The notes: a model not told the origin generated them from the sequence alone. A DNA stretch of 40,593 nucleotides from an uncultured Paludibacter sp. (GCA_937897985.1 CALCBD010000025.1:1-40593), one strand, 5' to 3'; counted from the first letter of the stretch, positions 33,857-40,593 are shown. Program-made: numbers and translations.

Positions 33857-35306
33857 TTTTGAAGAATCTGTTGAAACGGATTTTGCCATCAAACAATCCT
33901 TTGTCCTTGTTTAGCGACAACCAAACCAATACCGGTCTGCCAACTATGTGATCTTCGGGAACAAAACCCCAATAGCGTGAATCTAATGAATTATGACGGT
34001 TGTCGCCCATCATCCAGTAGTAGTCCATTTTGAATTGATATGTTACAGCTGCTTTCCCGTTGATATAGAATTTCCCGTTTTTAACTTCAAGTGTATTGTG
34101 CTCGTAATCACGAATAATTCGTTCGTAAATCGGATAATTATAGGCGTTTAAAATCAGTTTTGCTCCTTTTTTCGGAATGTACAACGGTCCGTAATTGTCA
34201 CGTGTCCATGGTTTGTTGCCGCCAAGTGGGAATACATCACCGGGTTGATTTGAAGTTTCTAACTGAATGTTCACCACTCCGGAAGTATTGCGTAAAGTGT
34301 TATATGCTGCTTCGGTAAGCGGAAGATGGTAAAGTGGCATTTCGGGATTAAAACCTAATGACTTAATACCCTCAGCATATTGCAGATTATCAATGAACAT
34401 TCTGTCGTCCATGCTGATTCCTAATTTGTCGAGTACAGGAGTTAATGATGTTCCATCGGTTTGCACAAAATAATTGAACTGAACTCCTTCGAATTTTTCC
34501 TGTTGCTTTCCGTTGATTATCAATTGATTGTTTTTTATTTCGATGCGATCGCCGGGAATGCCCACACATCGTTTTACGTAATTCTCACGCCGGTCCACCG
34601 GACGGTATACAATTTCACCATATTCCTGAGTTTTTGAACGAACAATATTCCGACCAACTGCAAGGCATTCTTCGTATGTGGGATTTTTTACCGGATGTTG
34701 TGCCTGAAGTGCCGACAGCCCTTCGTAATAACAGCTGGTATAATAATCAGGATTTTGCTTATTTACTGCCACTGTATCACCCGTAGGAAAATTAAATACC
34801 ACAATATCATTTCTTTGGATAGATTGAAAACCTTTTAATCTTTTATATTCCCATTGTGGTTTCGCGATAAATGATTTCGTGTTGATAATGGGGAAAGTAT
34901 GTTGTACCAAAGGGAATGACAGTGGAGTGTTTGGTACTCGCGGACCGTAGGTAGCCTTACTTACAAATAAAAAATCACCAACCAGAAGTGTCTTTTCGAG
35001 CGATGAGGATGGAATCTGATAATTCTGAAACAAATATGTGTTAATGAAATAAACGGCAATTAATGCAAATACAATTGCATCGACCCAGCTCATAACTGCT
35101 AAAACCGTTTTGTTTTTTGATTTTTTCCACCATGTCCATGGAATTATCTTAGTAATAAATGAATCAATAATCACCGGAAGTAAAAGTAACCACCAGTAAT
35201 TACCTACCCATACAATAAATAAAATGTAAATCAAACTCCATACTATCGCTTTAATCCATTGTTTTAAGGGATGTTTGGCTTTCGAATCTTGTTGCTTGGT
35301 ACTCAT
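33843..35306 (-). CDS. lepB: Signal peptidase I
   Basis: Inner-membrane protease that removes signal peptides from exported proteins. The product is 487 aa from the ATG at 35306; an in-frame TTG 3 codons earlier is less likely. Hydrophobic segments at about 21-57 and 75-93 anchor it. The active site is IPSSSLEKTL (98-107), with Ser102 as the probable nucleophile and Leu replacing the usual Met. The general-base Lys lies in ENYVKRCVGIPGD, and GDNRHNSLDSRYWG marks the family C-terminal box. The protein is far longer than E. coli LepB (324 aa), with a large insertion between the conserved boxes; long forms are usual in Bacteroidota. It lies between dapB and wbqC-like. Confidence 0.95.
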   Translation of the reverse strand: MSTKQQDSKAKHPLKQWIKAIVWSLIYILFIVWVGNYWWLLLLPVIIDSFITKIIPWTWWKKSKNKTVLAVMSWVDAIVFALIAVYFINTYLFQNYQIPSSSLEKTLLVGDFLFVSKATYGPRVPNTPLSFPLVQHTFPIINTKSFIAKPQWEYKRLKGFQSIQRNDIVVFNFPTGDTVAVNKQNPDYYTSCYYEGLSALQAQHPVKNPTYEECLAVGRNIVRSKTQEYGEIVYRPVDRRENYVKRCVGIPGDRIEIKNNQLIINGKQQEKFEGVQFNYFVQTDGTSLTPVLDKLGISMDDRMFIDNLQYAEGIKSLGFNPEMPLYHLPLTEAAYNTLRNTSGVVNIQLETSNQPGDVFPLGGNKPWTRDNYGPLYIPKKGAKLILNAYNYPIYERIIRDYEHNTLEVKNGKFYINGKAAVTYQFKMDYYWMMGDNRHNSLDSRYWGFVPEDHIVGRPVLVWLSLNKDKGLFDGKIRFNRFFKNAER

Positions 35307-35355
35307 GTTAGTCAAGTGTTTTTTATAATTGTTATTAATTTGATAGTTTTGTTTT

Positions 35356-36072
35356 TCAGAAATTCAACAAATCATTCATGCCCAACAGCCCTTTTTTGCC
35401 TGCTGTGAACTCTGCTGCAATTACAGCTCCCAAAGCCAGACTATCCCGGTTCTTCAGTTCGTGTCTGATTTCAATAAAATCGACATTTGAGTCATATCTT
35501 ATTGTGTGAATGCCCGGCACCTGACCTTCCCTGACAGATTTTATTGACAATTCATTGTCATTTTTCTCAGCTTCGTTTACCCATAGGGTTTTCCGGTCGA
35601 TATTTTCAAGTATTCCTTCGGCAAGTGTGATAGCTGTACCGCTCGGTGCATCCAGTTTCTGAGTATGGTGTACTTCGGTCATTTCCACATTATAGTCAGG
35701 ATATTTATTCATGATTTTTGCAAGATATTTATTTACGGCTGCAAAAATATTTACACCGAGACTGTAATTTGACGACCAGAATAGTGTGTATCCGTGTTTT
35801 TCGATTTCATTTTTCAGTGCCGGTAAATGTTCTGTCCAGCCTGTGGTACCACAAACAACGGGTACACCTGATCTGAATGCACTGCGTATATTGTTCAGTG
35901 CAACCTTTGGAGTGGTGAATTCGATGCACACATCTGCGCTTTTAAATGCTTCAGTGTCGAAGTCCTCGATATTTTCGATGTCAATAATTGATACAATTTC
36001 GTGTCCGCGTTCTGTGGCAATACGTTCTATGGTCTTGCCCATTTTTCCATATCCAATTAATGCTATTTTCAT
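35356..36072 (-). CDS. dapB: 4-hydroxy-tetrahydrodipicolinate reductase
   Basis: NAD(P)H-dependent step of the lysine/meso-diaminopimelate pathway. The product is 238 aa from the ATG at 36072 (MKIALIGYGKMGKTIE). An upstream in-frame start would add 6 residues before the Rossmann fold. The catalytic/substrate motif is EVHHTQKLDAPSGTA, with the His pair and Lys. The NAD site is GYGKMGK and the closing motif is SLALGAVIAAEF. It is 76 nt downstream of the CoA-binding gene and 49 nt upstream of lepB. Confidence 0.96.
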   Translation of the reverse strand: MKIALIGYGKMGKTIERIATERGHEIVSIIDIENIEDFDTEAFKSADVCIEFTTPKVALNNIRSAFRSGVPVVCGTTGWTEHLPALKNEIEKHGYTLFWSSNYSLGVNIFAAVNKYLAKIMNKYPDYNVEMTEVHHTQKLDAPSGTAITLAEGILENIDRKTLWVNEAEKNDNELSIKSVREGQVPGIHTIRYDSNVDFIEIRHELKNRDSLALGAVIAAEFTAGKKGLLGMNDLLNF

Positions 36073-36148
36073 ATAACTTTTTTTGTTCAATGTATGTTAA
36101 GTGATTGAGTCCGGTCTTTGTTAAGATCAGATTTAACAATTGATTTTT

Positions 36149-36508
36149 TCAGTATTGTCCTGTACCCAGCAAAACCAATGTGCAGGCTTCTTCCGGTTCA
36201 ATATTATTTTTTCTGAGTAATTCTTCAAATTCATTATTTTCAGTGCCCGGATTAAATATAACCCTGCGGGGATGAAGCGACAATACATAATCATAGTATT
36301 CCGGCTGACGTTGCGGTCCGATATAGAGTGTCACTGTGTCGATGTTTTCATAATTTTCACGCACTGTCGCAATTTTATGTCCGAAAACCATATCCGGACG
36401 TAATCCGAGCAGCTCAATTTCATGACCGTGTGCCAGTAATCGTTCGGCAGCTTTATAAGCATAGCGTTCGGGATTGTTACTCGCTCCGATAATTAATGTT
36501 CTCTTCAT
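36149..36508 (-). CDS. CoA-binding domain protein (CoA_binding_2/YccU-like)
   Basis: 119 aa, a single Rossmann-type domain beginning RTLIIGASNNPERYAYKAAERLLAHG and containing the family motif RRVIFNPGTENNEF. Such small proteins resemble the CoA-binding part of succinyl-CoA synthetase alpha; physiological ligands are unproven. It is the second gene of the minus-strand operon, 21 nt after aroB and 76 nt before dapB. Confidence 0.85.
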   Translation of the reverse strand: MKRTLIIGASNNPERYAYKAAERLLAHGHEIELLGLRPDMVFGHKIATVRENYENIDTVTLYIGPQRQPEYYDYVLSLHPRRVIFNPGTENNEFEELLRKNNIEPEEACTLVLLGTGQY

Positions 36509-36529
36509 TTTTTTTGCTTTTCTGATAAC

Positions 36530-37582
36530 TTAATTAACCGTGAAAAAATCAAAACATTCAAAAATGTCTTCCTTTTTGGCGGTTTGATCAATATGTATTT
36601 CACCGATGTCCGATAATAAAGTGAAATTTATTTCTTTCGATTCATTTTTTTTATCATGAGTCATTAGTTCAAATAATGTTTCATAATCATTGCAATCGAT
36701 GTTAAACGTTCCGTAATTCTCTTTTATTAAATACTTTAACTTTAATAAATCTTCTTTTGGGAAATTTAGCTGAATATATGACAGGTACAATTCACATAAT
36801 AAACCCCACATTACTGCATATCCATGCAATACAGGAGTATTCTTTCTGTAGGATATACTTTCAAATGCATGTCCGAAAGTGTGACCCAGATTGAGGGCTT
36901 TTCGTATGTTCTGCTCTTTCGGATCCTGTGCCACTATTCTTTCCTTTATCCTGATGCTCCGGTCAACTAATTCACGAAGTTTTTCAAAGTCTGTATTTTC
37001 AAGGTCAAATTTAAGAATTTCATTCCATTCATATCTTGAATCAATCAGAGCGTGTTTTACCATTTCAGCAAATCCCGAACGGAAGTTTTTGTCATCGAGC
37101 GTTTTGAAAAAATCAGTGTTAATTAAAACAGCATCGGCCGGCGCAAAAACTCCGATTTCATTTTTAAGTCCTTCAAAATTAATTCCTGTTTTACCTCCTG
37201 TTGCAGCATCGACAGCCCCGAGCAGGGTAGTGGAAATATTAAGGTACCGGATGCCACGTTTAAATGTGGATGCTGTGAATCCTCCGATATCAGTAATCAT
37301 TCCGCCTCCGAGGTTGATCATCAGTGATTTACGGTTGGCTCCATTTTCACTTAGATATTTCCAAATCAGAATTGCCGAGTTTATGTTTTTGCTTTCGTCG
37401 CCTGAAGGAATACAAATCAGATGACTTCCCTTTAATTTTTCCGACATAAGTAAAGCCGGCAAACATAGTTCACGTGTATTGGTATCGGTAAGTATGAAAA
37501 TATTCTCTGCCTTTTGCGTACCAATAAGTTCATTAAGTTCGGCAATAAAATTGTCTGATATTTTTGTAAGCTGCTGATTCAT
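36530..37582 (-). CDS. aroB: 3-dehydroquinate synthase
   Basis: NAD-dependent, metal-requiring second step of the shikimate pathway (DAHP to 3-dehydroquinate). The product is 350 aa. The NAD-binding signature is LGGGMITDIGGF, with TTLLGAVDAATGGKTGIN following. FAEMVKHALI and LNLGHTFGHAFE carry the catalytic Glu/Lys and the metal-binding His residues. It heads the minus-strand operon aroB to ilvE, with a -7 box at 37601-37608 that gives a leader under 20 nt. Confidence 0.96.
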   Translation of the reverse strand: MNQQLTKISDNFIAELNELIGTQKAENIFILTDTNTRELCLPALLMSEKLKGSHLICIPSGDESKNINSAILIWKYLSENGANRKSLMINLGGGMITDIGGFTASTFKRGIRYLNISTTLLGAVDAATGGKTGINFEGLKNEIGVFAPADAVLINTDFFKTLDDKNFRSGFAEMVKHALIDSRYEWNEILKFDLENTDFEKLRELVDRSIRIKERIVAQDPKEQNIRKALNLGHTFGHAFESISYRKNTPVLHGYAVMWGLLCELYLSYIQLNFPKEDLLKLKYLIKENYGTFNIDCNDYETLFELMTHDKKNESKEINFTLLSDIGEIHIDQTAKKEDIFECFDFFTVN

Positions 37583-37600
37583 CGTTTTTCATTTAGCCCA

Positions 37601-37608
37601 CAAAGATA
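37601..37608 (-). promoter_or_regulatory. -7 promoter box of the aroB-ilvE operon
   Basis: Minus-strand TATCTTTG ends 18 nt before the aroB ATG. The -33 region is weak. Confidence 0.5.
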
Positions 37609-37710
37609 CTTTTTTCTTTAAAATCTACCACCACTTCAGCGCCCGAAACAACATCAATTTTTTATTATATCAACAAAGTGAGAAATTATTCTTAAAAAAT
37701 ATCAAAAAAG

Positions 37711-37742
37711 TTGGAACGTATGAATAAATGTTCATATATTTG
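37711..37742 (+). promoter_or_regulatory. Promoter of the arsR-type gene
   Basis: TTG at 37711-37713 (-33) and TATATTTG at 37735-37742 (-7) are separated by 21 nt. The ATG at 37759 is 16 nt downstream. An inverted repeat fills the spacer. Confidence 0.6.
37719..37736. promoter_or_regulatory. Operator 1: inverted repeat inside the arsR-type promoter
   Basis: Perfect TATGAA-n6-TTCATA lies between the -33 and -7 boxes and overlaps the first two bases of the -7 box. This is the placement expected for autorepression by an ArsR-family dimer. Confidence 0.6.
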
Positions 37743-37758
37743 CAGAAAAATTTCAAAC

Positions 37759-38055
37759 ATGTCCGAAATTATCGAATTATCAAAAATGGAAGAAGCTGCA
37801 TATACACTCAAAGCAATTTCAAACGGTACAAGGTTATGTGTGATTTCTTTGTTGTCGAAAAATGATGAGTTGAACGTCTCGCAGATTGGTGAAGAGTTGA
37901 AATGTGAGCAATCACTACTCTCGCATCATCTGACCGATATGCGGGCAAAGGGAATACTAAATTGCCGCCGCGATGGTAAAAACTGTTATTATTCACTCAA
38001 AAACAAAGGAATATCTCAAATTCTCGACTGTATACGTACCTGTAGCTGCGTATGA
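37759..38055 (+). CDS. ArsR-family repressor with seven cysteines
   Basis: 98 aa from the ATG at 37759 (MSEIIELSKMEEAAY). An upstream in-frame ATG at 37720 would fall in the operator. The winged helix is clear: LKAISNGTRLCVISLL, LNVSQIGEELKCEQSLLSHHLTDMRAKGIL and the wing CRRDGKNCYYSL. The protein is unusually rich in cysteine: C27, C49, C69, C76, C91, C95, C97. C27 (helix 2) and C91 (last helix) lie at about the spacing I recall for persulfide-sensing SqrR/BigR repressors, but a metal site using the C-terminal C-x3-C-x-C is equally possible. It is first of a five-gene plus-strand module. Confidence 0.88.
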   Translation: MSEIIELSKMEEAAYTLKAISNGTRLCVISLLSKNDELNVSQIGEELKCEQSLLSHHLTDMRAKGILNCRRDGKNCYYSLKNKGISQILDCIRTCSCV

Positions 38056-38081
38056 TTTTTTTTATGGTTTATATATGAAAA

Positions 38082-38099
38082 TATGTTTGAATGAACATA
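38082..38099. promoter_or_regulatory. Operator 2: inverted repeat before the DUF6132 gene
   Basis: Perfect TATGTT-n6-AACATA, the same 6-6-6 geometry as operator 1. It lies 18 nt before the DUF6132 ATG and 26 nt after the repressor stop. The flanking TATGAA at 38074-38079 adds a further half-site-like match. No clear -7 box follows it. Confidence 0.5.
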
Positions 38100-38116
38100 A
38101 ATAAAATTTTAATATA

Positions 38117-38347
38117 ATGATAAAACAATTTATAAACAGAAATTTATTAAAGATTATAGGAGTTACAGCAGGAGCAACAGCCGGCTTTTTGTATTATCAA
38201 TTCGTTGGTTGTCAGAGTGGTACCTGTCCCATAACTTCCAATCCGTATATAAGTATAGCTTACGGGGGTTTATTGGGTTATCTGATATTTGACCTGTTTA
38301 AAAAGAAAGACAAAAAAGATGATAAAAAAGATGAAGGCGTATTTTAA
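38117..38347 (+). CDS. Small membrane protein, DUF6132-like
   Basis: 76 aa. A membrane helix at about residues 10-31 is followed by the conserved GCQSGTCPITSNPYISIAYGG (C32 and C37), a second helix at about 44-60, and a basic Lys/Asp-rich tail. I recognise it as the DUF6132 family, whose C-x4-C near the membrane face suggests thiol or sulfur handling; no function is proven. It overlaps the next gene by 17 nt, so translation is probably coupled. Confidence 0.75.
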   Translation: MIKQFINRNLLKIIGVTAGATAGFLYYQFVGCQSGTCPITSNPYISIAYGGLLGYLIFDLFKKKDKKDDKKDEGVF

Positions 38348-38579
38348 AAACTGGGATACGGCGAGAATTATTAAAATGGTAGCGGGAATTGTTTTTCTGG
38401 CCGGCTATTTTTCCGTTAAAGAGACAATTTATCTGTTCGGTAGCTTGTTTTTTGCCATACAGGCATTATTCAACATTGGCTGCCCGGGCGGGTCGTGTGC
38501 AACTAATATTACAAAAGGTGAGGAAAAGGAGATTAAAGTAGATCAATACAAACCTAATAAAAGCAAATCAGATGTATAG
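38331..38579 (+). CDS. Small membrane protein with C-PGGS-C motif (DUF2892-like)
   Basis: 82 aa from the ATG at 38331. Earlier in-frame starts lie inside the basic tail of the upstream gene. The start NWDTARIIKMVAGIVFLAGYF and a second hydrophobic stretch (about 31-49) suggest two transmembrane helices. They end in FNIGCPGGSCATN with C51 and C56. It resembles the DUF2892/YgaP-membrane-part type, some of which occur with rhodanese domains. It overlaps both neighbours (17 nt upstream, 8 nt downstream). Function unknown. Confidence 0.7.
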   Translation: MKAYFKNWDTARIIKMVAGIVFLAGYFSVKETIYLFGSLFFAIQALFNIGCPGGSCATNITKGEEKEIKVDQYKPNKSKSDV

Positions 38580-38829
38580 CACTTTTTTTGTTTCCAAATC
38601 ACAATGTATGACCTGCGACAATGTGGTACTAAAGAAACTGGGTACTTTGCAGGGTGTTTTCGGTGCCGAAATGGACAGAATTGAAGGTCGGATTATTGTA
38701 AATCATACCGACGAAGTAACACGTGAGCAAATCGGCTCCCTGCTCGATGAACTGGGATGGAAAGAATTGATTCCCGATTCGAACGAAATTGATTATGATG
38801 AGCCATCTATCTGGGGATGTGCGTTGTAA
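38572..38829 (+). CDS. HMA-like (heavy-metal-associated fold) small protein with C-M-T-C
   Basis: 85 aa, a beta-alpha-beta-beta-alpha-beta layout like copper chaperones. The metal loop is QCMTCDNVV (C12, C15). Standard HMA domains have G-M-T-C-x-x-C; here Gly is replaced by Cys and the second Cys by Val, so the pair is shifted by three residues. A third Cys lies near the C-terminus (C83 in WGCAL). Role unknown: a metal or thiol carrier is inference from fold and neighbours. Its ATG overlaps the preceding stop by 8 nt. Confidence 0.7.
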   Translation: MYSTFFVSKSQCMTCDNVVLKKLGTLQGVFGAEMDRIEGRIIVNHTDEVTREQIGSLLDELGWKELIPDSNEIDYDEPSIWGCAL

Positions 38830-38841
38830 TTTTAACAGATA

Positions 38842-38869
38842 AAAGAATAAAGAACAAAGAATAAAGAAC
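38842..38869 (+). repeat. Tandem 14-bp repeat (two copies)
   Basis: AAAGAATAAAGAAC occurs twice without a mismatch (38842-38855, 38856-38869); it is itself two near-identical 7-mers. It lies in the gap between the HMA-like and thioredoxin genes and is AT-rich and non-coding. Confidence 0.85.
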
Positions 38870-38913
38870 CGGGATTAAAGATTTAAGAATACGAATTTTA
38901 AAAAATAATAAAT

Positions 38914-39393
38914 ATGAAAAGAATAACAGGAGCTGTATTAATGCTCAGCCTGTTTGCCTTCATGGCATGTTCAGGCAAATCGAATGATAATAATCAAAAC
39001 GAAAAATCAATAAACGAAGTAAAAAAAATGGGAACTATTCATTTAACAAAAGCAGAATTCCTGACAAAAGTAGCCAACTACGAAGCAAATCCCACAGAGT
39101 GGAAATATTTGGGAGATAAACCGTGTATTATCGATTTTTATGCTAACTGGTGCGGACCATGTAAAACCATTGCACCTATTCTTGAGGATTTGGCAAAAGA
39201 ATATGACGGACAAATTTATGTGTATAAAGTGGACACCGAAAGCGAACAGGAACTTGCAGCCGCATTTGGTATCAGGAGCATTCCATCTTTACTCTTTTGC
39301 CCAATTGGCGAAAATCCACAGATGGCTCAGGGAGCAATGCCGCGCGAAGCTTTTAAACAGGCGATAAACGAGGTATTGTTGAAGAAGAAATAA
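38914..39393 (+). CDS. Lipoprotein thioredoxin
   Basis: 159 aa. The N-terminus is a lipoprotein signal (MKRITGAVLMLSLFAFMAC, lipidated C19), followed by a short Asn-rich linker and a thioredoxin domain from about residue 42. The active site is NWCGPCK (C80, C83). cis-Pro lies in SIPSLLF; the standard thioredoxin fold elements (PCIIDFYANWC, YKVDTESEQELAAAFGI) are complete. It should act in the periplasm as a membrane-anchored thiol reductant/oxidant. It is last in the ArsR/DUF6132 module, 84 nt downstream of the HMA-like gene, and followed by a terminator. Confidence 0.9.
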   Translation: MKRITGAVLMLSLFAFMACSGKSNDNNQNEKSINEVKKMGTIHLTKAEFLTKVANYEANPTEWKYLGDKPCIIDFYANWCGPCKTIAPILEDLAKEYDGQIYVYKVDTESEQELAAAFGIRSIPSLLFCPIGENPQMAQGAMPREAFKQAINEVLLKKK

Positions 39394-39416
39394 AAAACAG
39401 AGATTAGAACTGTTGT

Positions 39417-39464
39417 AAAAGCTTTTGCAGTGATGAAATAGTGCTGCAGAAGCTTTTCTTTTTA
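39417..39464 (+). terminator. Rho-independent terminator after the thioredoxin gene
   Basis: AAAAGCTTTTGCAG (39417-39430) pairs with CTGCAGAAGCTTTT (39444-39457), one wobble pair, followed by a T-rich tail. Confidence 0.85.
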
Positions 39465-39585
39465 ATTAAGTCCTGTAAAGTTGTGAATGTGAGAGTGTTA
39501 ATTTAGAAGCTCCCGAAACTAACGTTTCAAATTCTGAATTATGCCTTGTACCGAATAATTATTTATACACCTATCCGGTTTTGAA

Positions 39586-40209
39586 TTACTTTAAAAAGCT
39601 TAGTACCACACCCACACATCCAATGAGAATAATGACAAAACCGGTAATCCTGTTTATTGTCTTCAAACCTCTCATGTTTAGTTTGCTTCTGAATTTACTT
39701 ACTAAAAATGTAAGTGTACCCCACCATAGCAACGCACCTGTTAATATGGATAGAATTCCGGATATAGTCAGATATAAAGTCGTTTGATTGTTAATAAACT
39801 CAAATCTGGCAAAAAGAGCTATCAGTACAAAAAGAACCAGTGGGTTCGAAAAAGTAAGTCCGAAAGATGAAATATAATCACCAAATAAGCTGTATTTGAT
39901 CGGTTCGTTTGGTTTTGGCTGGGTCGACGGATTGCTTTTATATATGAATGCTCCGAAAATAATCAGGATCAAACTTCCGACCAATTGAATTATACTCCGC
40001 TGATGTTCAATGGTATCTAAAACAAAACTCAGGAAATAAAGAGTAATAGTGGTGTAAATCAAATCAGAAGTAGTAGCACCTAATCCTGTTGCAATTCCGT
40101 ATTTTCTTCCCCTGTTTAGTGTACGTTGAATGGTCAGCATACCGATGGGTCCCAACGGAATAGAAATGAACAGTCCTATAATAATGCCTTTTATAATAAT
40201 TTCTAACAT
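39586..40209 (-). CDS. LysE/RhtB-family amino acid exporter
   Basis: 207 aa from the ATG at 40209; an upstream in-frame start would add 17 residues lying across the promoter. Six hydrophobic helices are visible. The family N-terminal signature is GIIIGLFISIPLGPIGMLTIQRTLNRGRKYGIATGLGA (listed here in two parts: IPLGPIGML and RGRKYGIATGLGA). SNPLVLFVLIALFARF marks the central region. It exports amino acids or related metabolites across the inner membrane; the substrate cannot be told. Monocistronic, convergent to the thioredoxin gene. Confidence 0.88.
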   Translation of the reverse strand: MLEIIIKGIIIGLFISIPLGPIGMLTIQRTLNRGRKYGIATGLGATTSDLIYTTITLYFLSFVLDTIEHQRSIIQLVGSLILIIFGAFIYKSNPSTQPKPNEPIKYSLFGDYISSFGLTFSNPLVLFVLIALFARFEFINNQTTLYLTISGILSILTGALLWWGTLTFLVSKFRSKLNMRGLKTINRITGFVIILIGCVGVVLSFLK

Positions 40210-40227
40210 AATTTTCTGATTGGATTG

Positions 40228-40257
40228 CAAAGATAAATTATTTAAAGTTATGTCAAT
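40228..40257 (-). promoter_or_regulatory. Promoter of the LysE-family gene
   Basis: Minus-strand TATCTTTG at 40228-40235 (-7) and ATTG at 40254-40257 (-33) are separated by 18 nt; the ATG at 40209 is 18 nt downstream of the -7 box. Confidence 0.65.
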
Positions 40258-40547
40258 CAACGGTACACAAAAAAGTCTTGCTATTTATAGTATTTTTACA
40301 AATTTCAGTTTTTTTGTTCATGACTGTTTTTCGCGATACAAATCTATCGTACAAAAATAATTAAAACAGGGTGACAGGAGTTTATTCAATACCATTTTTT
40401 GTTCCATCTTTTTAAATCGGGGTGCTGATCTTGATAATAGTGTAAATAAAATCGGGTTTATTTTAAAAGATGCAATTTTTTTTGTTGTTTGAAATCAGTT
40501 GGTTAACGGATATTTATATATTTCAAAATAAAATTAGTCAAAAAACA

Positions 40548-40579
40548 TTTGGAGCATAAATAAAAAAGGAGTACTTTTG
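40548..40579 (+). promoter_or_regulatory. Promoter pointing out of the window
   Basis: TTTG at 40548-40551 and TACTTTTG at 40572-40579 are separated by 20 nt. The gene it drives begins beyond the right edge. Confidence 0.65.
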
Positions 40580-40593
40580 CACCCGCTTTCAGG

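Larger units (their letters stand above)
40210..40593. other. 384-nt intergenic region at the window end
   Basis: It holds the LysE-family promoter (40228-40257) and a plus-strand promoter at the far edge (40548-40579). The rest is AT-rich without a supported gene or repeat. Confidence 0.6.

Noticed and set aside
36891..37424. 177-codon open frame on the plus strand
   Set aside because: Antisense shadow of aroB, composition typical of reverse-frame reading (Ser/Arg/Pro/Leu rich).
38572..38829. Mercury resistance MerP/MerT assignment for the small-protein cluster
   Set aside because: The HMA-like protein lacks the GMTCxxC site and the membrane proteins lack MerT features; no MerA or MerR is present.
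38842..38869. Tandem repeat as the start of a CRISPR array
   Set aside because: Only two contiguous 14-bp units with no spacers and no cas genes nearby.

Overview
The window reads as chromosomal DNA of a Bacteroidota bacterium, most likely Bacteroidales. The genome is AT-rich. Many genes are preceded by the Bacteroidota -7 box TAnnTTTG and few show a Shine-Dalgarno sequence. The gene neighbourhoods tig-clpP-clpX-recQ, hpt-adk-obgE-pgeF and dapB-lepB-wbqC are typical of that group, as are the CBM-bearing MalQ and the long signal peptidase I. No phage, insertion sequence, CRISPR array or rRNA gene was seen. Most of the window is housekeeping.

Layout. 1-4.4 kb (minus): partial tRNA-Val, purM, malQ and tRNA-Cys. 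4.5-6.9 kb (minus): an ECF sigma cassette (sigma factor, one-TM protein, secreted Spy/CpxP-like protein), then prmC. 7.2-9.7 kb (plus): ribD and cardiolipin synthase, closed by a bidirectional terminator shared with rplS. 9.8-11.6 kb (minus): rplS and a CyuA-type cysteine desulfidase. 11.8-24.8 kb (plus): typA, an outer-membrane barrel protein, tig-clpP-clpX, recQ, hpt-adk-obgE-pgeF and a B3/B4-domain protein. 24.8-30 kb (minus): xseB, a CLC chloride channel, and a three-gene set of radical SAM protein, divergent YrdC/TsaC-like protein and polyprenyl glycosylphosphotransferase. 30.3-32.1 kb (plus): recJ. 32.1-37.6 kb (minus): a run of aroB, a CoA-binding protein gene, dapB, lepB, wbqC-like and ilvE. 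37.7-39.4 kb (plus): an ArsR-family repressor, two small membrane proteins with paired cysteines, an HMA-like protein and a lipoprotein thioredoxin. 39.6-40.2 kb (minus): a LysE-type exporter.

The best candidate for an undescribed system is the 37.7-39.4 kb module. A seven-cysteine ArsR-type repressor has an inverted-repeat operator inside its own promoter. A second operator of the same geometry precedes four short cysteine-bearing genes. My hypothesis is a thiol/persulfide- or metal-responsive relay across the inner membrane. Second-tier candidates are the YrdC/TsaC-like protein with altered active-site motifs, encoded with a radical SAM enzyme and a glycan-initiating transferase, and the ECF sigma cassette whose putative anti-sigma protein lacks a zinc motif. 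All functional statements rest on motif recognition by eye; no database search was possible.
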